Positions 1-10,800 of a DNA stretch of 64,000 nt are shown here, one piece after another. The stretch is taken from positions 5,394,001-5,458,000 of the forward strand of contig JAJNNQ010000129.1 in assembly GCA_027886175.1 (NCBI GenBank), in the 5' to 3' direction. This DNA is from Phylloscopus collybita (taxonomy: Eukaryota > Chordata > Aves > Passeriformes > Phylloscopidae). How positions within the stretch are numbered: the stretch's first letter is position 1; every line of letters begins with the position of its first letter. A program made the translations under genes and the position numbers. The notes under the pieces are model-generated. The model saw nothing but the letters and a program-made list of their open reading frames with translations, was not told the origin of the DNA and made no database searches.

Positions 1-1802
1 GCTACCTTGCCCTGGCCAAAGGGGGTTTGTCACCTGACCATGTCCTGATTTTGCCAATTGGGCACTATCAGTCGGTGGTGGACTTGTCTTCAGAGGTGCT
101 GGAAGAAGTGACCAAGTACAAGGCTGCCCTAAAGGAATTTTTCAGAAGCAAGGGAAAGAGATATGTCCTATTTGAAAGAAATTACAGGAGTCAGCATCTG
201 CAGCTACAGGTATGGATTGGGTGTCATCCTGGGAAAACATAAATGTTGCACTGAATGTAAACTCCAGAGGAACTGAAAGAGTCATTTGGGGGTTTGTCGT
301 GGTGGTTGCTGTGTGTGGCAGGTCTGTAAGTGCATCAGAGCTGCATCAGAACTACCACAGAGATGAGAAAGGAGAGGGCTGTGCTGAGAACTTCCAAGCT
401 TTGAGTTTTCAGCTCTCTGTCCAGCTCCTACAGGAAAAAAAAAAAAGTCTCATAAGTTTAAGCCTGTAGAGATGGGTGCTCACCTGTCTTGTGTGATGAG
501 GCTGAGCTGTACTGAGGAGCCCCTGAGCTCCAGTGATGGACTGATGGCTTTCTGCAAGTGGATTGTCTCGTCTCCTTTTATGGAAATGTGCTCCCTCTCC
601 AGGTGATTCCTGTCCCTTTGGACCTCTGTACTTCGGAAGACATCAAGGAGGCCTTTATTGCACAAGCACAGGAGCAGCAGATTGAGCTGTTGGAGATCCC
701 AGAGCACTCGGATATCGCGCAGGTATGGGGCCGGGTTTCACCTCCTCACTTCCCCTCTGTCCTGCCTGAGCTGCTGGTTCCCTCTGAGGTCACTCTGTGG
801 GGTGGGGTTAAGCTGTTGGGGGCAGAACCTTGTGGACTTGATTTGGGGATGTGCCAAGAGGTGTTCTGCTCTGGGGGAAGTTCCCATGAACAACAGATGA
901 TTTCTTAGCTGAGAAACGTGAGCGTGCCCTCGTCCTACAAAAATGTGCCGTACTAGGCTGGGGTGACCCAGGTGAGGTTCGGAGTGACCAGGCCTGCCTG
1001 GTTCTCATTTCCTTACTCACAGCAGAATTAAGCCACAGAATATCGTAGGTGATCCCAGCAGGAAGTGACCCACTGCTCCTTCCTCCCATGGAAGGTATTG
1101 TTCGAGGTCAGGCACTGACCTCAGGCAGTCCACGGGGTTATTTTTCCAAGTTTGCTCCCAGGAGAGAGGACCATGACATGGGGACAGTGGGGTCCCCAGC
1201 CCCTGAACTGGCTGGGAAGAGGGTCTGCCTGGCACCTGGTAGCTCTTCTCAGAGCCAGTGTCTCTTCCCACCTTTCCTCACAAGAGGGGTGATGAGACAT
1301 TGGAAGGGGCTGCCCAGGGAGGTGGTGGAGTCACCAGCCCAGGAGGTGTTCAGGGTGCAGCCTGGAGGTGGCACTTAGAGCCCTGGTCTGGTTAACAAGG
1401 TGGTGACGTGCTGGACTGGCACTCGGAGGTGCTTTCCAGCCGAACTGACGCTGTGGTTCCGTGGTTCCCGCCGCGCAGGTGGCTCAGCCGGGGACGCCGT
1501 ACTTCTACGTGGAGCTGGACACGGGGGAGAAGCTGTTCCACCGCATCCGCGGCCGCTTCCCGCTGCAGTTCGGCAGGTGGGTGCGGCCCCGCCCCGCCAT
1601 GACGTCGCTGTGACGTCGGCGTGACGTCAGCGCGACGTCACGACGCTGTCCTTGCAGGGAGGTGCTGGCCAGCGAGGCGCTGTTGGCGCAGCCGCAGCGC
1701 GCGGACTGGCGGCAGTGCGCCGCCCAGCGGCCCGAGGAGGCGGAGCAGGCCCGCGCTTTCCGCCGCGAGTTCGAGCCCTTCGACTTCTCCCTCCGGGACT
1801 GA
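1..1802 (+). CDS. CWF19L1: CWF19-like protein 1, C-terminal part (5' end outside window)
   Basis: CWF19L1 is a homologue of yeast Cwf19/Drn1, which acts with the lariat-debranching enzyme and late spliceosomes in the nucleus. Four exons are visible: 1-209, 603-722, 1479-1576 and 1658-1802, with GT-AG borders and matching phases; the first continues beyond the left edge. The translation begins with [24 protein letters not shown], the HIT-like CwfJ C-terminal domain with its H-x-Q/x-H neighbourhood. It continues through [14 protein letters not shown] and [15 protein letters not shown] and ends [10 protein letters not shown] before TGA at 1800-1802. These segments match remembered vertebrate CWF19L1 closely. 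About 170 C-terminal residues are present, so most of the roughly 540-residue protein is missing. The last two exons are strongly GC-rich and form one CpG island with the CHUK first exon. The first visible intron carries a snoRNA and the last intron a CRE cluster. Confidence 0.95.
297..435 (+). ncRNA. SNORA12: H/ACA box snoRNA in a CWF19L1 intron (probable SNORA12)
   Basis: The intron 210-602 contains a textbook two-hairpin H/ACA fold. In the 5' hairpin, 299-307 pairs with 350-358, and an upper stem is formed by 318-321 with 341-344 and 323-326 with 336-339. The H box AGATGA (ANANNA) is at 361-366, 16 nucleotides below the upper stem base. In the 3' hairpin, 370-374 pairs with 425-429, and the upper stem 383-390 pairs with 406-413. 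The ACA box is at 430-432, again 16 nucleotides from the upper stem base and three from the predicted 3' end. Both hairpins therefore have pseudouridylation-pocket geometry. Human SNORA12 is hosted by CWF19L1, which supports the name. Orthology by sequence was not tested, and the modified target uridine cannot be assigned from here. Confidence 0.8.
1299..1412 (+). repeat. CR1 LINE fragment, sense
   Basis: The stretch contains the CR1 3'-region phrase for a fragment ending in a 'gctgcccagggaggtggtgg' type block, followed by 'ggaggtgttcag' and 'gtctggtt', typical of avian CR1 on the + strand. It is truncated and diverged, and lies in the CWF19L1 intron just upstream of the exon at 1479. Confidence 0.8.
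1600..1640 (+). promoter_or_regulatory. Four CRE/ATF-type sites at 11-bp spacing
   Basis: TGACGTCG starts at 1600 and again at 1611, the palindromic full CRE TGACGTCA at 1622, and CGACGTCA (the reverse complement of TGACGTCG) at 1633. All lie in the 81-base last intron of CWF19L1, 247-287 bases upstream of the CHUK start codon. The exact 11-bp register suggests an 11-bp tandem duplication of a CRE. CREB/ATF binding and control of CHUK are inferred, not shown. Confidence 0.6.
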
Positions 1803-1851
1803 GGCGGCGCTGCCGGCGGCGGGCGCGGGCGGCGCCGGGCGGTGACGCGGC

Positions 1852-1857
1852 AATAAA
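1852..1857 (+). terminator. Poly(A) signal of CWF19L1
   Basis: An AATAAA hexamer lies 50 bases after the CWF19L1 stop codon and 29 bases before the CHUK initiation codon. Cleavage 10-30 bases downstream would fall in the CHUK 5' UTR or at its start codon. Confidence 0.8.
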
Positions 1858-1886
1858 GGCGGAGTGTCGGAGCCAGCGGCTGAGCC

Positions 1887-4800
1887 ATGGAGCGGGGCGG
1901 CCCCCCCGCGCCCGCCGCCGGCGAGCGGGCCCCCGGCGGGGCCGCGCTGCGCGGGCACCCGGCCGGCGGCTGCGGGCCCTGGGAGATGCGCGACCGCCTG
2001 GGCACCGGCGGCTTCGGCAACGTGTGCCTGTACCAGCACCAGGTGGGGCCGGGCCGGGCGGCGGGGAGGGCACGGCCGGGCCGGCGCGGCTGACGGCGCT
2101 GTGTCCCGCAGGACTCGGGCGACCGCGTGGCCATCAAGTCGTGCCGGCTGGAGCTCAGCGTCAAGAACAAGGACCGCTGGTGTCACGAGATCGACATCAT
2201 GAAGAAGTGAGTGCGGGCGGGCCGGCTCGGCTCGGCCCGGCCCGGCCCGGCTCGGCGGCACCCGACAGACAGGGAGAGAGAGGGGGCAGCCGGGGTCAGC
2301 CCCTGGATAGAGCGGGGGAAGGGACGGCCGGGGGTCCGCCCCTGGACCAGCTGGGGAGATGGGACCGTGTTGTGGGCACAGCTGGTGCCTCGGCTGCTGA
2401 ACCAGCTTGGGAGTCAGCCAGGGGTCAGCCTCTTGTCACCTGGCATGCCTGTGCTGCTTTATCTCTCGTCCCAGGGTTCATGCCTTGTGACCCCCAAGCC
2501 CCCTGCCCTGCTGTGCTGCCTGGGCTGTTCACTCATCCGAAATTCCTCCAAAGTCACACCACCCTGTGCGTTGAGTTTTGATGCTGTGACTTGGGAACAC
2601 CCACGTGTTCCCGTACCCTGCGGTATGTTTGGTTTTGATTTAGCAACCAGGGGATCCTGGAATTGCTTTTTTTTTTCCCCTGTTATGCTGCCGAATGTAA
2701 AGAATAAATTCTCCTTTCACTTCCTTGTGAGAAAGTCCATGCTCTGCTCTGTGCTGCCCACCCTCCCTCTCCAGCAGGTGAAACAGGGCTGGACAGCTTT
2801 GGTCTCATGGATGTGGGAGCTACCTCTGGGTGTTTGGGTCTCACAGAACTGCTCCTGAGAGAGAGAGAGATCCTGGAGCAGGAAATCCTCTGTCCCTCTG
2901 GTGGGAGAAGGGATGCTCTGAGATGTCCCCCCCCAAGATCAGAAGTGACCCTGCTGTTCAGGGCTTTTCTGAGCTCCTGCTATCACTTTGTTACCCTCAC
3001 CTGCTCACTGTCTGCCATGATATGGGGGGAAGCCACCTGCAGGGAACATGAATTTGTAAGTCAGGGCTTGGTGATGTCTGATTTAGTTGCTGAAAACAAC
3101 CAGAGTTCACAAGCTGCTCTTGCAGTGGCGTCCAGAGGCTTTGGAAGGTGTAGAGAGAAGTAATTTGCCTTCATTTCTTTCTGGATATGTCATTTATTCC
3201 CAAGAGTAGCATGTATTAGAGACAGTCAAGAAGCAGCTGTTTGAAGTCAGATGCAGAGGTTAATATTTCCCTCAGAACGTGGCTGGTGCAGTTACACAGG
3301 AGTTAAGGGGTTCTTGTGAAACACTTGGGGCCAGGGGGAGTCTGTTCCTACATACAGCAGCACATACACACACACGTGTAATGACTGTGCAAGAATTCAG
3401 AACTTGAGGCTGGACCCTCATCATCAAAGTCCTGTCCCTTGGCTTTCAGACACTGGTTTGTGTATTCCCAAGGTATGGATTTTATGCCTCTGGGTACTGG
3501 TAGGTACCAGCTGACCAGTGAGCAAGGGTACCTGCAGGGAACAGGAGCTGGAACATAAAACGTGATTGCATTGCAGTCTGTTGTCTCATTCTCCCAAGAG
3601 GGGAGTCAAGAGTTCTCATCCAGCTCTCCGTGTGCTTAGGCTGAACCATCCCAATGTGGTCAGAGCCTGCGAAGTTCCCGAGGAGATGAACTTCCTGGTC
3701 AACGACGTTCCTCTCCTGGCCATGGAGTATTGCTCGGGGGGTGACCTCCGCAAGGTAATGCCTGCTCGGCTTGGGCTCCAAACCCACATCCCACTCGCCA
3801 GACACAGCCTGTTGGTGCTGCCCCTGGAACCAGCTCAGCTCTCTGGTGCTTCTCTTTTTGGGTACAGGCATGAGGAAGTAAACGTGGAGTGGGAAAAAAA
3901 CACAGTGTGGGATGTGAGGCTTGTATTTTTGAAGCCAGAGGGCAAGGCAAGGGCAGATACTCTTACCCTGGCAGAGCGTGTCCCTCCGTGGAGCTGCTTT
4001 AGCATTAAGGCAGCTGCTGCCACCCTGCACGTTTGGCTTTGCTGCTGTGCCTCCATCTGTTCAGAGTCTGGTTTGGATTTACATGTATCCAGTGTTAGGT
4101 TGCTCTCAGCACAGGGAATGAGCCTGTTAGTGCTGGACTGGGGCCTCCAGGGATTCTGAACCTTTGCTATTCCTGCTGAACTGGGAACTGCCATTCTGCA
4201 CACTGGCAACACCCCAAAAAAGAAAATAAAGGAGCCTTTCAGTAGTTCCCATGACCTGATAGAGTTTATGCTCCCTTTCCATTACAGCTGGATTCAGGAA
4301 GCAGCAACTTCTATAGAGGAGAAGCAGCAAATCCCTGTCAGGATTTGCTTAGAAATCACCTCCTCTACATGATCAAGAAACTCATTTTTCTGTAGTTTTG
4401 TTACTGGTGTTTAACAGCCCTGGGAAATGTAAGCAGCTGGTGAATGTAGTAACCTCATCTCATTATATGTTGTTGAGTTGTTAAAAACAGTCCAAGAGAC
4501 ACTTCTAAGGTTTAGGTAGCAGAAAAAGAAGGGGCATATATGAAAAAGCATTTGGGGCTTGCAAACAGGCATCTGGCCATGTTCTCAGAGACATGGTGGA
4601 TCATTGCAGCAAAAGTTTGGAGACCCCCTGAAGGAGAATTTAGCTGTATTTGCAATGCAGTGTTTGGTCACTTCATTTCTGATGAATCCTTAGGTGTGGT
4701 ATAGATGCTGAAACAATTTAGGAAGTAACGTGCTTCATTCCATGTGATGTTCTGTACAGCTTTGTTCCTTAAAGGAAAAAAAAAAACAACATAATTTTTT

Positions 4801-7800
4801 TTACTTCTGATTGTGTTCTTGAAATCATCATTTGTGTTTCACTTCATTATTAATTTCTCCTTGTGAATCTGTCATGAGGGCTGAAGCACCTCAGTCGTCT
4901 CTAAAAGTCAGAAATTGCTGAAGCTGCTTTTATTGACAGCTCATTAAGGTGGTGCTGAGGGGGAGCCTCTCTTGCCTGCAGCCCTGTGGCCCTGCCTTTG
5001 TCTTCTACCTCTTTCCTTTCAGAATTTTTGTTTTATTTGAGTTGTTTTCTTCTTGGCCACGATTTTATTGCACAAAGTGAGCTGCCCCGTTCAGCTGGAG
5101 TGATCCTTGAGCTGTGCTGTTTGCTGGATAGTTTCAACAGAGGATGGAAAATGTTGGGGCTGGCTGTTAACTGTTGCAAGTGTGCGTCTGAGCATCATTT
5201 GCTGTTTTTGCAGTTGCTAAACAAACCAGAAAACTGCTGTGGGCTGAAGGAAAGTCAAATCCTCTCTCTGCTTAGTGACATCGGTATGTAGTTAATGCTT
5301 TCTTTTTGTTTGTTTTTTGGGGTATTTTTTTAAGTGTAGTGGCATTTTCAACTAACCATGAAAAGGGAACTGAAATGAACAGGGTATTTAAAAAAAAAAA
5401 AAAAAAATCAGGCCCATTGGAAAGTCCCTGGTTTTTTTGGACACCACAGGAAGGAAGAGCTGTCTGATGAAGGGCAATGCCTGAGTTTCTCTAGGAAAAA
5501 GGTTTTCCAGAAAAGCCCCTTGTTTTCTTAATTCTCTTACAGATAGCCTGTCACTGCTGGTAGGAAGAGCTAGTTTTGGCATGAGAAAGTATTTTAGAGT
5601 ACTGGCCTGGACTTCTGTCCTTTCAGTGCTCAAGAGGGCATCCAGCTGAATTCCTGAAGTAAAGAGCAACTCTGCTTGCTCTGTCCTGGTTCCCCTTCCA
5701 GAATGTTGTTTTTTGGGTTGTTTTTTTTTTCTTTAAATAATAAGTTGAGTGTCTTTGGCATGTCTTTGCAAAGATGTGAAAATGCAGTGAAGAAGAAACA
5801 CTGGTTTGGAAGCTGTTAAATGCAGAAGTGAGTGGTGGTAAATCGTGGCAGGCTTGGAACTTGTCCCCCACTGTTAGGTTTTTATCAGATGTATATTTAA
5901 TCAATGTGGAATTTATTTTCTGTTAAATCAAACATATGTATGTCTTGCAGGGTCTGGTATCCAGTATTTGCATGAGAACAGAATTATACACAGAGATTTA
6001 AAGCCTGAAAATATTGTTCTTCAGGATGAAGGTGGGAAGGTAAATCAGGTGGTCAGTGTGTTTCCACTGTCATTTCTGGAAATTATCACATTGAACTGGA
6101 CTGAAAACTCAACTGTGCATTTACTAAAAGCTTTAACACTGTTGCTGAGGCTTTGCCATGGACTTTTTCCAGAATTTCCATTCTGACTTTCCTCTTGAGA
6201 GTATTCTGTGGCTGTCACTGAGCAGATTTTGGGTTGTTTGGTGGGTTTTTTTGGTTTTTTTTTTTTTTCCTCAGCATTTCCTCAGCATTTCCTCAGCATA
6301 AACAGTTCTTCTGATGAACTGTTCAAACTGTTTGCAGATTGTTCACAAAATAATAGACCTGGGATATGCAAAGGATCTGGATCAAGGAAGTTTATGCACT
6401 TCATTTGTTGGAACATTGCAATATCTGGTAAGATGTTTTTTAGTGTCACCGGCACTGGGGCAGGGCAGCTGCGGCTTGGCACTGCCAAGGGCTGAAACCT
6501 CCAAAAATGGAGATTCTGGGGACCTGTCCCAAGGGTGTCCCCTCTCAGAGAGCCACACCTGGATGCAGCTTTGTCTCTGCAGAAATGCAAGGAAATGCCA
6601 CAGTCAAAATGTCTTTTTATGATCGTTTTTAGGCTCCAGAACTCTTTGAGAACAAATCCTACTCGGTTACTGTTGATTACTGGAGCTTTGGGACAATGGT
6701 GTTTGAATGCATTGCAGGATTTAGACCTTTCTTACATAATCTACAGCCATTTGCCTGGTAAGACACTTATTCTGGAAGAGGTGCTTGGAAGTGCCAGTAC
6801 TTAAAACTGTGCTGAGAGACTTTAACCTGCATATGGAGGTTTCTGCTTGTCCTGCTGAGCCTGGAGTGTGTGCTTCCTTGGTTTTTAAAAGGGTGGTTCT
6901 GAAACAGAAGGAAGTAGGAAACTTGGGTTTCTGTCAGAACAGGAGAACCTTCCCAGAGGCAGAATTAATTGGAAGGGCTCCTCTCTTCTACATGGGGATG
7001 TTCTGAGTGGATAGAAAATGACATCTTTGTCCTAAAAGATAAGTTTGTTTTCTGAAGCTGCTGGACACTGGCACTCTTCTGCTGTCTTTGGTTGCTGCCT
7101 TGCAAAAGTAACACTCCTCAGTATATGCACCAAGGATTTTATTTTCCAGGCATGAAAAAATCAAGAAGAAAGACCCAAAGCACATCTTTGCCTCTGAAGA
7201 GATGAACGGGGAGGTTCGCTTCAGCATGCACCTGCCGCAGCCTCATAGCCTCTGCAGGTATGTGTGTCCTCATCACAGGGGACAGAGCTCTGCTCTTCTA
7301 AACTGGGGGCTCTTCCTCCTTTATCCCAAGCATTGAGAGCTCCTTCTGCTTTCTGCAGAGTGTTCCAAGCTCCTGGCAAGCTACTGTTTGCTATTAAGGG
7401 ATAGCCTGTAGCCAGTTGCTCTCTTTTGGGTACCTTGGACTCTCCAGTGCCCATTGCCCACAGAGATGGTCAGAGCCTGTTGAACAGAGCCCAGCAAGCT
7501 GGGCTGCTTCAGTCTGGTGAAGGCCTCCCCTTTCTTAGAGCCCTTCTGCTTTAGTTTGATTGTAGAGCCCATGGAAAACTGGTTGCAGCTGATGCTGAAT
7601 TGGGATCCACAGCAGAGGGGTGGAGGTTCAGATCCTGAGACCAGTCGTCCGAGGTGTTTCCTAATAATGGATCACATACTGAATCTGAAGGTGAGTGGGG
7701 GCTGTTAGTGGGTTTAAAGGCCTTCTGAAAGCATCCCAGAGCACAGAGAGTGTGTTCAGTGGAGCAAAGCTGTAATGCTGGCATCATCCAGCTTCCAAGG

Positions 7801-10800
7801 TCAGGAGGAATTGTGTTCCTTGCTCTCAGGAAGTGAGTGCACATACAGCCTGTCCGGTAAATACTGGAAGACAAAGCATCTCCTGCAATATTAATCTCTA
7901 GCTTTACATTTGCAGTAGAAGGCTGACCCTGTATAACTGTTTGTTAACTTGGAAAGGGCTCTCCAGGATCAAATAAGGGTTTAATATTTGCTAATAACAG
8001 TTTTTCTAGACTTCACTGTTGCTGCTGTGAGCTCCAGGTGTATTCATGTACTGTAGAAGTAATCCCTGTCATAGAACAGAGGTGACATTCCTGATTTTTC
8101 CTCTTTAGATAATTACTTGAGGTTTGCTGGAGTCAGACTAGCTAAGGCAAGTCCTTCCTGTGTAAATACAGGAGGATAATTTTGTCTCCGTTCTTTTGAT
8201 GCAGTTAAGCTGCAAGCAGGGCTTGTGAAGGGTGTTAGTGTGTTGGGTTGTCATTTTCTCTGACATTAAAAGTTCAGGCTCTGAGTTTTTTATGTGGGGC
8301 TTTACTCCTGAATTGATTATTGTGGTTATTAAAACCAAATGATGCTCTTGTTCTGCCCTGTGCTCCGTCTCAGGCCTGTGTGCCTTTGTCTTTGATACCC
8401 AAGGATTTGTAACCTGCTTGTTCTCTCTCTACAGATAGTACACATCCTAAACATGACCTCTGCCAAGATTGTGTCCTTCCTTTTGCATCCCGAGGAGAGC
8501 CTTCACTCCCTTCAGAACCGCATTGAGTTTGAAACTGGAATAAGCACTGGAAACCAGGAGCTGCTGTTGGAAACAGGGATTTGCCTGGACCCTCGGAAAC
8601 CTGCTTCCCAGTGTGTTATTGATGGCGTGGTAAGAAGGATTCCCTTCATCTCTTTCATGTTCTCAGAGAATTGAAGATCCTAGGGAAGATAATTTGCCTG
8701 TATCTTCTCCCACAGGAGACAGCTTGCTCTGTGAATGTAGTAATTCTGAAGATCTTTTATTGGATAATGTCAGCTGGTTTCTGTTGTTGTATTCTGCCTA
8801 AGTATTTAATTAATTGCCAGCAAAGAGTTCTGTCTTCCTGTAGGATGTGTCAAAATCAGTTTTTTAAGGCACTTGGTAAAGAGAGAGTGCCCACAAAAAT
8901 TAGTTCATGATGTACTGGGTTAGCAGGAGCTGGCTGGGGTTTCTCTGGCTGATACTCTCTTCTCTTTTCTCCCCAGAGAGGCTGGGACAGCTACATGGTC
9001 TATTTGTTTGATAAAAGCAAGACAGTCTACGATGGTCCTTTTGCTTCTCGGAGTCTGTCCGACTGTGTCAACTACATTGGTGAGTGTGCTGGAGAAGTGC
9101 TGTTCTCATGCAAAATGAAATTAAATCTGCTTTATAAAACCCTCTGTGTTGTCTAAAGAAAACCATTTAAGAACCTTGTCCTAGTGACAGAGCCCTGGCA
9201 TCACCAGTTTGTGCTTTTAGGCTGTGCGTGGAAGCTGCTTCTCTGCTTGCTGCTTCCTCTACTTGTCTCCTGAGGTGACAGCAGTAATTGCATGACCTAA
9301 TCGACCTCTCTGAAGGTTTCTTTATCATAAATCTGTATCTGTATGAATACAGAATACCCTGTGTACCTCTATGAAAGAAAATAGTGTCAGGGGGTAGGAG
9401 GTGTCTGCTGGGATACTGCATGTGAAGAAAATTCCTTGTGACATGCAGCTACTGTTCAGTAACTTAATTTTCTCTGTCTTCACTGGTTTTCCTTAGCTTT
9501 TAGTGTCTCTCAGGTGTTTCTGTGTTCTGGGCTGTTTTATTCTGGTGAATCTCGTTGCCTGGCACCATTGTGCTGAATCTCTTGGAGCAAAGGCTTTTTG
9601 CACCATGTTTATTGATACCCCAGTGTACTGACAGTTCCCATTTCTGTCTGGGAACACGCCTGCATCTTTTCTCCTTAAGCATCTACACCAGGATATCTGA
9701 GAGGAAACCTACAAAAGGTTTAAAGACATGGTCAGATGAAACAGATCAGGACAGTGACCAGTATCAGTGGATTAAATGGAGCAACTGAATTTGCTACCTT
9801 GGGCTTTAGAGTTTTTTGGCCAAAACCGCCCACGGGGTTTTACCTACTCAGTCACAGGGTGTCACATACCTGGGGGGCTGTGACATGAAAAGCTCATACA
9901 CTCTTCAGCAGCATCACCTAGAAATTGAGCAGGACTTCCTTGGCTTCCTAGGCACCTGAAGCAGGAATTAGGAAAGTTGCCCTTTTCCAGAGCTGTCAGT
10001 GTTTCTCCTGTGTTCAGTCCAGGACAGCAAAATCCAGCTGCCGATCCCTCAGCTGCGCAAGGTGTGGGCAGAAGCCGTTCACTATGTCATTGGGCTGAAG
10101 GAGGATTACAGCAGGCTCTTCCAGGGACAGAGAGCTGCCATGTGAGTTGTCACTCACTCAGAGGGCTCAGTGCTATGCCAGCACGGGGTCTGTCTGCCTG
10201 GAGTTGTGTATCTCGGGGAGTTTTGGTTCCCCAAAGTTTTACAGCCCTCTGCTGCTCTGTGCCTTTACGTTACAGAACGTGTTTGGGCTGGGAGCTTGTT
10301 CCACTCCAGGAATTGTGCTGGGTAATGCCTGACATTGATAATAACCAAAAAACCCACTTGAATATACTCAGTCTCACAGCATGGCTGAGGTTGATGGGGA
10401 CCTCTGAAAGCCCTCCAGTCCAATCCATGCTCAAAAAGGACCACATCCAGACAGCTCCCAAGTATCTCCAAGGATAATATCTCCAGACAGCCTCTCTGGG
10501 CAGCTTGTGCCAGTGCTCAGTCACCCTCAGAGTAACAGAATTCCCTCTTTTTGAAGTCCAGGTGGGCTTTCCAGCTAATGTGTGCTGTCGTTGTTCCATC
10601 TGTTAGGCTCAGCCTCCTTCGGTATAATGCCAACCTGATCAAAATGAAGAACAACATGGTGTCAGCATCCCAGCAGCTGAAAGCAAAGCTGGAATTCTTC
10701 CACCAGAGCATTCGCCTTGACCTGGAGAGATACAGTGACCAGATGGCTTATGGCATATGTAGGTATTGGGGAATACTTGTCTGGGTGTTTCCTGTGAATA

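Larger units (their letters stand above)
1450..2330. promoter_or_regulatory. CpG island spanning the CWF19L1 3' end and CHUK first exons
   Basis: The stretch is dense in CpG and G/C runs. It covers the last two CWF19L1 exons, the intergenic gap of under 90 bases, and CHUK exons 1 and 2. No TATA box is seen upstream of 1887. The only plausible CHUK promoter space is inside CWF19L1 transcribed sequence. Confidence 0.7.
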
